The notes beneath the pieces were generated by a model that was not told where the DNA came from, did not search any database, and saw only the letters and a list, made by a program, of their open reading frames with translations. Positions 10,324-18,709 of a stretch of 64,000 bases of DNA are shown in pieces. The position numbers and the translations under genes are program-made. The stretch spans positions 22,741-86,740 of the forward strand of contig NZ_BAABDH010000107.1 of the NCBI RefSeq assembly GCF_039539525.1, in the 5' to 3' direction. How positions within the stretch are numbered: the first letter of the stretch is position 1; each line of letters starts with the position of its first letter. The DNA is from Hymenobacter algoricola (GTDB lineage Bacteria > Bacteroidota > Bacteroidia > Cytophagales > Hymenobacteraceae).

Positions 10324-11223
10324 CTAGTCTTCGTCGGGCAGGATGTTGACGTCCTGCACCAGCACCATCTTCTCGATTTCGCGGCCGCGGGTGGTGTTGG
10401 CCAGGCCCCCGAGGGCGGTTTCCTTGTAGCGGGTTTCCATGCTCTGCCCCACCTCGCCCAGGGCCGCCACGCACTGATCCACAGGAATGACGGGGTTGAC
10501 GCCGGCAATGGCAATCTGGGCCGAGCTGAAGGCAATGGCGGCCGCCGAGGCATTGCGCACCACGCAGGGCACCTCCACCAGCCCCGCCACCGGGTCGCAG
10601 ACCAGGCCGAGCATGCACTGAATGGTAATGGCCACGGCCGCGAAGGTCACGTCCACGTCGCCGCCCAGGCAGTAGACGATGGCGCCGGAGCCCATGGCGG
10701 CCGCGGAGCCGGTTTCGGCCTGGCAGCCGCCCACGGCGCCGGCCAGGGAGGCATTCTGCTCGATGATGAGAGCAATGCCGGCCGCTACCAGCAGCCCTTC
10801 GAGAATCTTGTGGTCGTCGAGCTTGTGCAGATCCTGGAGCGTGACCAGCACGCCGGGCAGGATGCCCGAGGCCCCGGCCGTGGGCGCGGCCACCACCCGG
10901 CCCATGCACGAATTCACCTCCTTGGCGCCCAGGGCCCGCACAATCAGGCTCTTAAACTCCGGCGACAAAACCGTGACGGGGGAGGCCGCAATTTTCTTGG
11001 CCCCGTTGTTTATCATGCCCGAGCGGGAGGTCATGTCCTCGGTCAGGCCGGTGTGCACGGCGTCGCGCATCACGTCGTAGGCCCGCTGCAGGCCCGTCCA
11101 GATTTCGGCCTCGGTGCGGCCCTTCTGCTCAATTTCGTAGTCCAGCACGGGCTGGTAGAGGGGCTCCCCGGTGGCGGCGCAGTGGGCCTGCCAGGAAGCA
11201 AAGTCAGTGAAGAGCAAGGACAT
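10324..11223 (-). CDS. sdaA: L-serine ammonia-lyase, iron-sulfur-dependent, alpha-type
   Basis: The enzyme deaminates L-serine to pyruvate and ammonia in the cytoplasm using an oxygen-sensitive [4Fe-4S] cluster. The 299-residue protein matches the alpha-subunit catalytic domain: GLTEDMTSRSGMINNGAKK, CMGRVVAAPTAGASGILPG, GGCQAETGSAAAMGSGA, and a C-terminal CDPVAGLVEVPCVVRN, whose Cys residues are candidate cluster ligands. The ATG at 11223 (MSLLFTDF) is chosen; the open frame continues upstream to 11370 but that stretch is Pro/Arg-rich and unlike the family. The beta domain found in fused SdaA enzymes is absent here, so a separate beta subunit may be encoded elsewhere or this may be a single-domain form. 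Confidence 0.92.
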   Translation of the reverse strand: MSLLFTDFASWQAHCAATGEPLYQPVLDYEIEQKGRTEAEIWTGLQRAYDVMRDAVHTGLTEDMTSRSGMINNGAKKIAASPVTVLSPEFKSLIVRALGAKEVNSCMGRVVAAPTAGASGILPGVLVTLQDLHKLDDHKILEGLLVAAGIALIIEQNASLAGAVGGCQAETGSAAAMGSGAIVYCLGGDVDVTFAAVAITIQCMLGLVCDPVAGLVEVPCVVRNASAAAIAFSSAQIAIAGVNPVIPVDQCVAALGEVGQSMETRYKETALGGLANTTRGREIEKMVLVQDVNILPDED

Positions 11224-11403
11224 GGGCGGGAGGAAAAGCGGGAGTGGCGGAGAAGAAAGAGTCGAATGCGAAAGCCCGGAGCCAGGAGGCAGCAGCCGGT
11301 AAGCAGGTATACGGCTCCAACACGCCCGGCGGCGCGGGGGTGCGAAAATCGGGATAATTCCGGTGCCCACGCCGGCCGGCCGGCCAGCTGCCCTTTAAAA
11401 ACG

Positions 11404-11433
11404 AAAAGCGGCCCACTTGCGCGGGCCGCTTTT
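11404..11433 (-). terminator. Rho-independent terminator of msrB
   Basis: The arms AAAAGCGGCCC and GGGCCGCTTTT enclose an 8-base loop, 31 bases past the msrB stop codon on the same strand; the U-run forms on the leftward transcript. Confidence 0.8.
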
Positions 11434-11464
11434 CCGGCTTCTGGCTACTAAGCGCGGTCAGGCT

Positions 11465-11929
11465 TTAGGCCCCGGTAGCGGCTTTTTCACTCACCAGCTT
11501 CACGGCGGCCGAGTTGATGCACAGGCGCAGCCCGCTCGGGGCCGGACCGTCGGGAAACACGTGGCCCTGGTGGGCGTCGCAGGTGTTGCAAAGGGCTTCC
11601 ACCCGGGTCATGCCGTAGCTGGTGTCTTTCTTATACTTGATGGCGCTGTCCTGCACCGGCTGGGTGAAGCTGGGCCAGCCCGTGCCACTCTCGAACTTGG
11701 TGCGCGAGTCGTAGAGCGGGGTGCCGCAGCACACGCAGGCGTAGAGGCCGGCTTCGTGGGCCTCGCAGTACTCGCCGGTGAAAGCCCGCTCGGTGCCGTG
11801 CTGGCGCGTGACGTGGTACTGCTCGGCCGTGAGTTGGGCTTTCCACTCGGCATCGGTTTTTTCTACCCGCCGCTCGGGGGCCGGGCTGCCGTTGGTGGCC
11901 AGCCGGAGTACGTCGTTCCAGGTTTGCAT
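11465..11929 (-). CDS. msrB: Peptide methionine-R-sulfoxide reductase MsrB
   Basis: MsrB reduces the R epimer of methionine sulfoxide in oxidised proteins. The 154-residue protein has the full SelR-domain signature: zinc-binding CxxC pairs in ACVCCGTPLYD and ALCNTCDAHQGHVF, the substrate-pocket motif SGTGWPSF, and the catalytic Cys in LRLCINSAAVKL. There is no signal peptide, so it should act in the cytoplasm. It is a single-domain enzyme with no fused MsrA. It is transcribed away from the NAD(P)HX repair gene, so the 136-base gap up to 12066 must carry both promoters. Confidence 0.96.
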   Translation of the reverse strand: MQTWNDVLRLATNGSPAPERRVEKTDAEWKAQLTAEQYHVTRQHGTERAFTGEYCEAHEAGLYACVCCGTPLYDSRTKFESGTGWPSFTQPVQDSAIKYKKDTSYGMTRVEALCNTCDAHQGHVFPDGPAPSGLRLCINSAAVKLVSEKAATGA

Positions 11930-12065
11930 ATGTCGTAGTGTTGAAGAGTAAAAGCTTGAGCTCTGGAAACGCGAAAACCGGACGGTAAGTTTTTAAGCTC
12001 GTCCTAGCCCGCCCAGCCTTCGCCTTGCGCTTGCGTATGCTCCTGCAGATGCTTACTCTGCCGCT

Positions 12066-13577
12066 ATGAAACTGCTCACCGCCGCCCAGACCCGCCAGGC
12101 CGACCTGGCCACCATGCAGGAACAGGGCATTGCTTCCGAAGCGCTGATGGAGCGCGCCGCCCGGGCCTTCACCGCCTGGCTCACCGCCCGCCAGAGCCCG
12201 GCCGAAGCCGGTGAAATCCTGGTGCTCTGCGGCCCCGGCAACAACGGCGGCGACGGCCTGGCCATTGCCCGCCTGCTCCACCAGCGCGACTACGCCGTGC
12301 GCGTGTACCTGCTGCCCGCCGACCACTACGCCGCCGACTTTACCCTGAACCGCCAACGGCTGCCGGCTGTGCCCGTGGCCGAGCTGGACGCCGCCGCTTT
12401 GCCCACAATTCCGGCCGATGCGCTGGTCGTGGATGCGCTGTTCGGCACCGGCCTGAGCCGCCCGCTGACGGGCCTGGCCGCGGCCGTGGTAGCCCACCTC
12501 AACCAGGCGGCGGCCCGGGTGGTGGCCGTCGACATTCCTTCGGGCCTGCTGGCCGACGCGCCCCAGCCGGCGAAAAGCCCGGTGGTGCAGGCCCGGCACA
12601 CCGTGAGCTTTGAGCTGCCCAAGCTGGCTTTCCTGCTGCCCCGGAACGCGGCCTGCGTCGGCCGCTGGCACGTGCAGCCCATTGAGCTGAGCCGAAGCTT
12701 CCTGGACCAGGTGCCCGACGCCCTGCACCTGATCGATGCGGCCCTGCTGGCGGGCCGGCTGCCGCGCCGGGCTACGTTTGCCCACAAGGGCACCTACGGG
12801 CACGCGCTGCTGCTGGCCGGCAGCTACGGCAAGATGGGCGCCGCCGTGCTGGCCGCCAACGCCTGCCTGCGCAGCGGCGTGGGGCTGCTCACGGTGCGGG
12901 GGCCGGCGGCGGGCTACGACATCCTGCAAACCGCCGCCCCCGAGGCCATGGCCCTGCCCGACCCCGCCACCGACTTCGTGACCGAGCTGCCCGGGCTGCA
13001 GCCCTACTCCGCCGTGGGCATCGGGCCGGGCCTGGGCCGGGAGGAAAGCACCCGGCAGCTGCTGGAAAAGCTGCTGCGCCAGGCCCAGGTGCCCCTCGTA
13101 CTGGATGCCGACGCCCTGAACCTGCTCAGTGAAAGCCCCGACCTGCTGGCCCTGCTCCCGCCCGACTCGCTGCTTACGCCCCACCCCAAGGAGTTTGAGC
13201 GCCTGACCGGCCCGGCCCGCGACGACTACCACCGCCTGGACCTGCTGCGCGACTTCTGCCGGCAGCACCAGTGCTACACCATTCTGAAGGGCGCCTATTC
13301 CTGCCTGGGCACTCCCGGGGGGACGCTCTACTTCAACAGCACCGGCAACCCCGGCATGGCCACCGGCGGCAGCGGCGACGTGCTGACCGGCGTGCTCACG
13401 GCCCTGCGCGCCCAGCACTTCTCGGCCCTCGATGCGGCCCTGCTGGGCCTGTACGCCCACGGCCGCGCCGGCGACCTGGCCGCCCGGCAAACCGGGGAAG
13501 CGGGCCTCGTCGCCGGCGACCTTATCCGGTTTCTGGGGCCGGCGTTTCAGGAACTCACTACCGCCGACCGCTTTTAG
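12066..13577 (+). CDS. nnrD: Bifunctional NAD(P)H-hydrate epimerase / ADP-dependent dehydratase
   Basis: This fused cofactor-repair enzyme converts damaged NADHX and NADPHX back to NADH and NADPH. The N-terminal half (residues 1 to about 215) is the YjeF_N epimerase domain, with VLCGPGNNGGDGLAIARLL and VDALFGTGLSRPL. The C-terminal half is the ribokinase-like ADP-dependent dehydratase, with AHKGTYGHALLLAGSYGKMG, LVLDADALNLL, TPHPKEFERL and the anionic-hole motif GNPGMATGGSGDVLTGVL. The length of 503 residues is normal for the bacterial fusion. The first ATG fits the family start MKLLTAAQTRQAD. The next gene is convergent, with only 7 bases between the stop codons. Confidence 0.96.
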   Translation: MKLLTAAQTRQADLATMQEQGIASEALMERAARAFTAWLTARQSPAEAGEILVLCGPGNNGGDGLAIARLLHQRDYAVRVYLLPADHYAADFTLNRQRLPAVPVAELDAAALPTIPADALVVDALFGTGLSRPLTGLAAAVVAHLNQAAARVVAVDIPSGLLADAPQPAKSPVVQARHTVSFELPKLAFLLPRNAACVGRWHVQPIELSRSFLDQVPDALHLIDAALLAGRLPRRATFAHKGTYGHALLLAGSYGKMGAAVLAANACLRSGVGLLTVRGPAAGYDILQTAAPEAMALPDPATDFVTELPGLQPYSAVGIGPGLGREESTRQLLEKLLRQAQVPLVLDADALNLLSESPDLLALLPPDSLLTPHPKEFERLTGPARDDYHRLDLLRDFCRQHQCYTILKGAYSCLGTPGGTLYFNSTGNPGMATGGSGDVLTGVLTALRAQHFSALDAALLGLYAHGRAGDLAARQTGEAGLVAGDLIRFLGPAFQELTTADRF

Positions 13578-13584
13578 CCCCGGC

Positions 13585-14493
13585 CTAGGCCACCCAGTAC
13601 GCCACCCCGAACTGCACCAGCAGCAGCCCGTCGGCCAGCAGGGCGAAGTAGTAGTCGGGGCGGGTTTCGTCGGCGTACCAGATGATGGCGCCGGCCAGCA
13701 GCGTAGGCACCGTGAGCACCAGCAGGTGGTGAGCCGACACGCCCGGCGGCACCAGCAGCGCCGAAACCGCCAGAAATGCCAGGCCCAGCAGCTTGGTGGC
13801 CCGCAGCCCAAACAGCCCCGGAAACGTGCGCGTGCCGCTGAGCCGGTCCTTGGTGTAGTCGCGGATATCGAACACCAAGGCCAGGTTCAGGATGAAGAAG
13901 AAGCGGCGGGCAAACAGCACCAGCACTTCCGGCTCGCCCAGGGCTTTGCCCAGGTACAGCGCCGGCACCCACACCGTGATGGCCGACCAGACGTAGGCAA
14001 TGAGGAAGATCTTGAGCAGGGGCAGGTCGCGCAGGGCCCGCCAGCGGCCGTGGCGGCGCACCAGGGGCATGGAGTAGAGCAGGGAAATGGCCGCCAGATG
14101 CCCCAGAAACAGCGTGAGGGGGCGCCAGCCGTCGGTCCAGAACAGCACGCCGGCCACGGCCAGGCTGCCCAGCGCCAGCCCGAGCAGCGCCCGGCGGTGG
14201 CGGATAATCCAGCGCTTGCGCGCCGAGAGCACCGCCTGCTGCCGGTACTTGTAGGGCAGCACGCTGTCGATGTTGTAGAGAAACAGCGTGGCCGCAAAGA
14301 TCAGGGCGACCAGGCGAAACGGGATGGGGTGGCGCCAGAACAGAAACGTGGCCCAGGTGAGGCCCGTGGCGGCCAGCGCCACCAGCGTGCTGCTGTAGAG
14401 CACGGCGTCGGTGCCGCGCCGCAGGATGGTGAGCCAGGCGGGGCGAACTGACGGGGAAGTGTCGCTAAACGCGCGCTGGGGTCCGGGCGGCAT
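13585..14493 (-). CDS. UbiA-like membrane prenyltransferase family protein
   Basis: A 302-residue polytopic membrane protein with about eight hydrophobic segments. The motif LFLYNIDSVLPYKYR near residue 90 and LALVFDIRDYTKDRLSGTRTFPGLFG near 215 correspond in place and form to the two Asp-rich prenyl-diphosphate/Mg binding loops of the UbiA superfamily (the second as DIRDYTKD); the first is degenerate, so the substrate is unclear. Proteins of this kind are common in Bacteroidota without assigned function. The start at 14493 is the only ATG before the first helix. It is convergent with the NAD(P)HX repair gene and lies downstream of ppa on the same strand. Confidence 0.7.
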   Translation of the reverse strand: MPPGPQRAFSDTSPSVRPAWLTILRRGTDAVLYSSTLVALAATGLTWATFLFWRHPIPFRLVALIFAATLFLYNIDSVLPYKYRQQAVLSARKRWIIRHRRALLGLALGSLAVAGVLFWTDGWRPLTLFLGHLAAISLLYSMPLVRRHGRWRALRDLPLLKIFLIAYVWSAITVWVPALYLGKALGEPEVLVLFARRFFFILNLALVFDIRDYTKDRLSGTRTFPGLFGLRATKLLGLAFLAVSALLVPPGVSAHHLLVLTVPTLLAGAIIWYADETRPDYYFALLADGLLLVQFGVAYWVA

Positions 14494-14615
14494 GGCTGGG
14501 GCGGCAAAAGACGGCCAACGCCGCGGCCCAAAGATACGGGGCCGCCGCTACTCGCCGGCCCGCGAAAAAGATACGACCCGGCGGCGCTGCTGCCCCCGAC
14601 CGGCCTTCCAGCAGA

Positions 14616-14646
14616 AAGCCCCGAAACCAGGCGGGCTTCGGGGCTT
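14616..14646 (-). terminator. Terminator hairpin downstream of ppa
   Basis: The arms AAGCCCCGAA and TTCGGGGCTT are separated by 11 bases, 26 bases beyond the ppa stop codon. The U-run on the leftward transcript is short, so this is a moderate call. Confidence 0.65.
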
Positions 14647-14671
14647 GCGGAAGTCAGAAACGGGAGGCCGG

Positions 14672-15256
14672 CTAGGCGCTCAGGCTTTCCGTCTTGGTCG
14701 TGGTGACGCCTTCGGCATCCTTGCTGAAGGTCTCGTGGTAGAGCTTGATGCTGTCCTCGATGATGCGGTAGGCATCTTCGCGGCCCAGAAACTGCTCCAC
14801 CGTCACCTGCTTGTGCTCCAGGGCTTTGTAGTCTTCGAAGAAGCGGCGCATTTCCAGCAGCGTGTGCGGGGGCAGGTCGGCAATGTCGTTGTAGTGGTTG
14901 ACGGAGATGTCGTTGGCGGCCACGGCAATGATTTTGTCGTCTTCCTCGTCGCCGTCAATCATCTGCATCACGCCGATGACCTTGGCATCGACCAGGCACA
15001 TGGGCACGATGTCGACCGAGCAGATAACGAGGATGTCGAGCGGGTCCTTGTCGTCGCAGTAGGTTTGGGGAATGAAGCCGTAGGCGGCCGGGTAGTGCAC
15101 GGCCGAGAACAGCACGCGGTCCAGCTTGAGCATGCCGCTGTCCTTGTCCAGCTCGTACTTGCCTTTCGAGCCTTTCGGAATCTCGATGATACCGTTTACC
15201 ACCGCCGGAGCGCCTGCGCCGCGCTCTACATCGTGCCAGGGGTTAAAATGAGCCAT
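14672..15256 (-). CDS. ppa: Inorganic pyrophosphatase
   Basis: Soluble family I pyrophosphatase, which hydrolyses PPi to two phosphates and pulls biosynthetic reactions forward. The 194-residue protein shows the family pattern: EIPKGSKGKYELDKDSGMLKL at the start, the YGFIPQTYCDDKDPLDILV metal-binding signature with its Asp cluster, and DGDEEDDKII. The start MAHFNPWHDVERG is typical of Bacteroidota. Upstream lies a 104-base dispersed inverted repeat, and a hairpin follows the stop codon, so it is probably a single-gene unit. Confidence 0.96.
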   Translation of the reverse strand: MAHFNPWHDVERGAGAPAVVNGIIEIPKGSKGKYELDKDSGMLKLDRVLFSAVHYPAAYGFIPQTYCDDKDPLDILVICSVDIVPMCLVDAKVIGVMQMIDGDEEDDKIIAVAANDISVNHYNDIADLPPHTLLEMRRFFEDYKALEHKQVTVEQFLGREDAYRIIEDSIKLYHETFSKDAEGVTTTKTESLSA

Positions 15257-15312
15257 TGTGTTTATTACTGAGAAGTGTGAATGTTGATTTTTGGGGTTTA
15301 GTTTTTTTCTCG

Positions 15313-15416
15313 CCTGTCATCCTGAGCCTGCGAAGGACCTTATGCCAGCTGAACGACAATCGTAACAACGACTTGTTCTGCCGTGATAAGGTCCTTCGCA
15401 GGCTCAGGATGACAGG
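15313..15416. repeat. Dispersed inverted repeat (CATCCTGAGC/GAAGGACCTT family)
   Basis: Two perfect 31-base arms, 15313-15343 and 15386-15416, face each other across a 42-base loop. The left arm contains CATCCTGAGCCTGCGAAGG. The same words recur at 17420-17458, 18437-18449 and 60090-60242. It fills the gap between ppa and the phosphatase gene; both genes read leftward, so it would be transcribed if there is read-through from pafA's upstream side. The function is unknown. Confidence 0.85.
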
Positions 15417-15446
15417 TGGAAAAGGATAACCAAGCAAGAAAACCTG

Positions 15447-17156
15447 CTATTTAAGAACTTCGAGCAGGGGCGTGCCGGTGCAGCCGTTGGGCTCCTGAAT
15501 GTGCAGGAAGCGCGCCAGCGTGGCCGCCGCGTCCGTCACCTTGGCCACCACGCTCGACTCGCCGTGCTTGACGTGCCAGCCCCAGAATACGAGGGGCACG
15601 TGGGTGTCGTAGTTGTTCAGCGAGCCGTGGGTGGTGCCCTTGGTCACGGGGTAGGCGTACGATTCGAGCCAGCCGGGCTGCAGCACCACCATCACGTCGC
15701 CGCTGCGGCCGGGGAAGAAGCCGTTTTCGAGGTACATCAGCATGCCGCTTTCCCAGTGCGACTTCTGCAGATCGTCGGCGGAGATGGCGCGGTTGACGCC
15801 GCTGAGCGACACGGCAATGTCAACCACTTCGTCCTGCACCTTGCGCAGGTCAAGATTTTTCTGGGCAATGAGCGGGCGGTTGAGGTACACCTGCTGGTTC
15901 TCGTAGCTCAGCACCCACTGCCCGGCCCCGTGCCGGCGGGTGAGGGCCTGCTGGATGGAGTCGCGCATCAGGGCCGGGCCCACCGAGCCGGCGGGCAGCT
16001 TGTGCAGGCGCATAAAGTCGGGCGAGTTGGCCGCGCCGTGGTCGGCCGAGAGGAACACCAGCGTCTGGCCCTTGCCCACGGTTTTGTCGAGGTACTGCAG
16101 CAGGCGGGCAATGTCCTGGTCGAGGCGCAGGTAGGTGTCCTCGGTTTCGATGGCGCTGGTGCCGAACTGGTGGCCCACGTAGTCGGTCGAGCTGAAGCTC
16201 AGGGTCAGAAAGTCGGTTTGGCCGCGCTGGCCCAGCTGCTCGGCCCGGACGGCTTCGAGGGCGAAGTCCAGAGTGAGCGAGTTGCCGAAGGGCGTGGAGC
16301 GGATCAGATCCAGGTTGCGGGGCGTGGCCACGGGGGCCTTTTCGCCCTCGGCCTTCAGCGCGCCCTTCACCGCCACGGGGGCCGCGGCGCTCAGCGCCGG
16401 CAGATCATGCGGAAACACCGGCTTGGCTTCCCCTTTGAAGGCCGCTTCCCAGGCCACGTCGTCGGCCGAGCTTTCGGTGTACTGCCCGATGGGCAGCAGC
16501 GTCGTCCAGGGCTGGTCGAGGTACTTCGCGGCCCGCTGCTCGCCGTTGAATTTGCTCACCCACTCGGGCAGGGTTTCCTGGTAGTAGGTGCTGCTGATGA
16601 AGGCGCCGTTGGAGCCGTCGTACCAGTAGGCGGCGTTGGCGGCGTGGCCGGCGGGCAGGATGGAGCCCCGGTCCTTGATGCAGACGCCGATGACCTTGCT
16701 CTGAAAGTTGGTGGCCAGCCGCAGCTCGTCGGTGATGGTGCTGGTGAGCATGTAGCGCGGCGACATCTGCCCCGCCGCGGCCGTGCCGCCCACGGCCTGC
16801 ACGGTTTTGTCCTCGGTCACGTAGGTGCCCCGGCCGGTTTCGCGCCTAAACCAGTTGTTGCCCACGATGCCGTGCATGGAGGGCGTGGTGCCGGTGTAGA
16901 GGCTGGCGTGGCCGGGCCCGGTGTAGGTGGGCACGTAGTTGAAGTGGGTGTTTTCGTAGCTGAAGCCTTCGCCCAGCAGGCGCCGGAAGCCGCCGGTGCC
17001 GTACTTGCTCCAGTAGCGGTAGAGGTAGTCGTAGCGCATCTGGTCGACCACGATGCCCACCACCAGCTTGGGCCGGCTCAGGGGCGCGGCTTTCTTCTGC
17101 CCGAAGGCAGGCGCGGCCAGCACGGCCGCCAGCAGGAGAAACAGGCTCTTTTTCAA
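15447..17156 (-). CDS. PafA-type alkaline phosphatase family protein
   Basis: A secreted phosphomonoesterase of the alkaline phosphatase superfamily, expected in the periplasm or exported. The motifs VVGIVVDQMRYDYL (metal-binding Asp), YTGPGHASLYTGTTP (nucleophilic Thr), HGIVGNNWF, KDRGSILPAGH (the Lys/Arg pair typical of PafA in place of the PhoA Arg) and VFLSADHGAA fit PafA closely. I place the start at the TTG at 17156, giving a 569-residue protein with signal peptide (MKKSLFLLLAAVLAAPAFGQ); the frame stays open to 17252, but that extension is Cys/Arg/Pro-rich and would bury the signal peptide. Inducibility by phosphate starvation is not visible in the sequence. Confidence 0.88.
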   Translation of the reverse strand: MKKSLFLLLAAVLAAPAFGQKKAAPLSRPKLVVGIVVDQMRYDYLYRYWSKYGTGGFRRLLGEGFSYENTHFNYVPTYTGPGHASLYTGTTPSMHGIVGNNWFRRETGRGTYVTEDKTVQAVGGTAAAGQMSPRYMLTSTITDELRLATNFQSKVIGVCIKDRGSILPAGHAANAAYWYDGSNGAFISSTYYQETLPEWVSKFNGEQRAAKYLDQPWTTLLPIGQYTESSADDVAWEAAFKGEAKPVFPHDLPALSAAAPVAVKGALKAEGEKAPVATPRNLDLIRSTPFGNSLTLDFALEAVRAEQLGQRGQTDFLTLSFSSTDYVGHQFGTSAIETEDTYLRLDQDIARLLQYLDKTVGKGQTLVFLSADHGAANSPDFMRLHKLPAGSVGPALMRDSIQQALTRRHGAGQWVLSYENQQVYLNRPLIAQKNLDLRKVQDEVVDIAVSLSGVNRAISADDLQKSHWESGMLMYLENGFFPGRSGDVMVVLQPGWLESYAYPVTKGTTHGSLNNYDTHVPLVFWGWHVKHGESSVVAKVTDAAATLARFLHIQEPNGCTGTPLLEVLK

Positions 17157-17339
17157 ATCAGTAGCACGGTTAGGTCGGGCGCCGGCGGCGAACCGGCCAG
17201 GGCGGGGGCAAAGGTAACAGCCCGCATCCGGAATTCGGGTGCCGACCGCCAAAATAGCCGGGCCGGCAACCCTGCCGGCTACCGCACGTCATGCAGAGAC
17301 GCCGCCGAAGCATCCCACGGGCAGTCGTTGTTGGAAAAA

Positions 17340-17534
17340 GAACGTCATGCTGAGCGCAGGCGTAGCCGGAGCCGAAGCATCTCGCTCGCTTCGTTAGGCT
17401 ACTCCTTTAAAATCGTCTATCATCCTTCAGCTGTCCTTCGCTTTGCTCAGGATGACAGACGTATCTGGGTTGCCGTCCCAACAGCAGCCCGCGGGATGCT
17501 TCGGCTGCGCGTTGCTGCGCTCAGCATGACGTTC
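17340..17534. repeat. Nested dispersed inverted repeats (GTCATGCTGAGC family)
   Basis: Outer arms 17340-17359 (GAACGTCATGCTGAGCGCAG) and 17515-17534 are perfect 20-base inverted copies. Inside them GCCGAAGCATC (17371-17381) pairs with GATGCTTCGGC (17495-17505), and a separate copy of the CATCCTTCAGC...GCTCAGGATGACAG type lies at 17420-17458. A further degenerate unit precedes the element at 17285-17333. It lies between the divergently oriented pafA and HAD genes, so any promoter for either gene lies in or next to repeat DNA. Confidence 0.85.
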
Positions 17535-17562
17535 GTTTCTACTTCCCCCCTCTTCCTGCCCC

Positions 17563-18294
17563 ATGCCTACTCCTGCCCTGCCCTACGCCCTGATCTTCGA
17601 CATGGACGGCGTGCTCATCGACAACACGCCCTACCAGGCCCGGGCCTTCCAGCTGCTGTTCCGCGACCTGGGCCTGAGTACCAACGCCCGGCAGCTGCTG
17701 CGCCGCCTGAACGGGATGCCGGCCTCGAACATTCTCAAGACGGTCTTCACCAACCCCGTACCCGACAAGCAGCTCAAGGAGTACGCCGCCCAGCGCGAGT
17801 TTCTGTACCGCACGCTGTACTGGGACAAGCGCCGGGAAGCCGCCGGCCTCTCGAAGTTTCTGCAGGCGGCCCGCGACGCGGGCTTCAAGCTCGGGCTGGG
17901 CACGGGCTCGGCCGCCGACACCATCAGCTACATCCTCGACCACCTGGACCTGCGCCGCTTCTTCGACGTGGTCGTGGGCAAAGACGACGTGGACAAGGGC
18001 AAGCCCCACCCCGACACGTTCCGGGTAGCCGCCCAAAAGCTGGGGGTGCCGCCCGAGCGGTGCGTGGTGTTTGAGGACGCCCTGCTCGGCGAGCAGGCCG
18101 CCTACAAGGCCGGCATGCGCTGCATTGCCCTGAGCACCGGCCTCAAGCCCGCCCAGTTTCAGGCTCCGATGGCCGTGTTCAAGGACTTTACCACCCTCAC
18201 GCCCCGCTTGGTACTGGAGCTGCTCGACCAGCACCCCAGGGCGCCCCGACCGAGCAAGGAGCTGGCCGGGCGCGCCTACAGCCAGCTTCGGTAA
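17563..18294 (+). CDS. HAD-superfamily phosphatase, beta-phosphoglucomutase-like
   Basis: A 243-residue cytoplasmic hydrolase. Motif I is LIFDMDGVLIDN with the nucleophile and acid/base Asp pair; motif II is in GLGTGSAADT; motif III/IV is DKGKPHPDTFRVAAQKLGVPPERCVVFEDALLG. The helical cap between motif I and II (about residues 25-95) is the C1 cap of the phosphoglucomutase/phosphatase group. The substrate cannot be read from the sequence: sugar phosphates are likely. It stands alone between the nested repeats and a 31-base palindrome. Confidence 0.85.
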   Translation: MPTPALPYALIFDMDGVLIDNTPYQARAFQLLFRDLGLSTNARQLLRRLNGMPASNILKTVFTNPVPDKQLKEYAAQREFLYRTLYWDKRREAAGLSKFLQAARDAGFKLGLGTGSAADTISYILDHLDLRRFFDVVVGKDDVDKGKPHPDTFRVAAQKLGVPPERCVVFEDALLGEQAAYKAGMRCIALSTGLKPAQFQAPMAVFKDFTTLTPRLVLELLDQHPRAPRPSKELAGRAYSQLR

Positions 18295-18320
18295 AACGAG
18301 GGGAGAGACGCGACACTCGT

Positions 18321-18392
18321 TCGATGCCCCGGCAAAGGTAAACCGGCCGGATGCAGCAGCGTCCGGCCGGTTTACCTTTGCCGGGGCATCGA
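18321..18392. repeat. Perfect 31-base palindrome
   Basis: Arms 18321-18351 and 18362-18392 are exact inverted copies around the 10-base loop TGCAGCAGCG. It begins 27 bases after the HAD stop codon, but no T-run follows, so it is not a standard terminator. Each arm contains TACCTTTG, which matches the Bacteroidetes -7 box TAnnTTTG, pointing outward (18373-18380 on the plus strand); no matching -33 box was seen. Confidence 0.85.
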
Positions 18393-18544
18393 GTATGTAC
18401 TGGAAGGGGGTTAGGAAGGGGGCATTTGTTTATCGTTTGTCATCCTGAACCGCTCGGCCACTGCCGCGGGGCCGGCAGGCGGGAGTGCAGGGCAAGGCCG
18501 GACGGCGGACGGCGCATCAGGGCCGGGGCCGTACGGCCAAGGCC

Positions 18545-18592
18545 AGCGCTGATTATAGATTTTCGGCGGAGTCAAAATCCATAATCAGCGCT
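18545..18592. repeat. Tandem hairpin, copy 1
   Basis: A 19-base stem (18545-18563 with 18574-18592, one mismatch) closes a 10-base loop CGGCGGAGTC. The stem ends in AGCGCTGATTAT/ATAATCAGCGCT. Copy 2, 12 bases downstream, keeps the inner stem GATTTT/AAAAT and nearly the same loop. Confidence 0.8.
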
Positions 18593-18604
18593 AGGGGAGC
18601 CCGG

Positions 18605-18646
18605 GCTGGTGATAGATTTTTGGCGGGGTCAAAATTTATAACCAGC
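18605..18646. repeat. Tandem hairpin, copy 2
   Basis: A 16-base stem (18605-18620 with 18631-18646, two mismatches, one of which can be a G-U pair in RNA) closes the loop TGGCGGGGTC. It ends 63 bases before the HTH gene's ATG, so the pair may be its operator or part of its leader RNA. Confidence 0.75.
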
Positions 18647-18709
18647 TCTGGGCCGGACGTTGTATCTTGAGTGGCTGACCCGCCGTCGGGTAGCCGGAAG
18701 AACAGCGCC

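Larger units (their letters stand above)
18393..18709. other. Intergenic accessory DNA with decayed repeats
   Basis: No convincing gene. It contains a worn copy of the dispersed repeat (GTCATCCTGAACCGC, 18437-18451), a very GC-rich stretch 18450-18540, and two tandem hairpins that are listed separately. Confidence 0.6.

Noticed and set aside
18321..18392. Rho-independent terminator of the HAD phosphatase gene
   Set aside because: The stem is far longer than usual and no T-run follows, so termination is possible but not supported.
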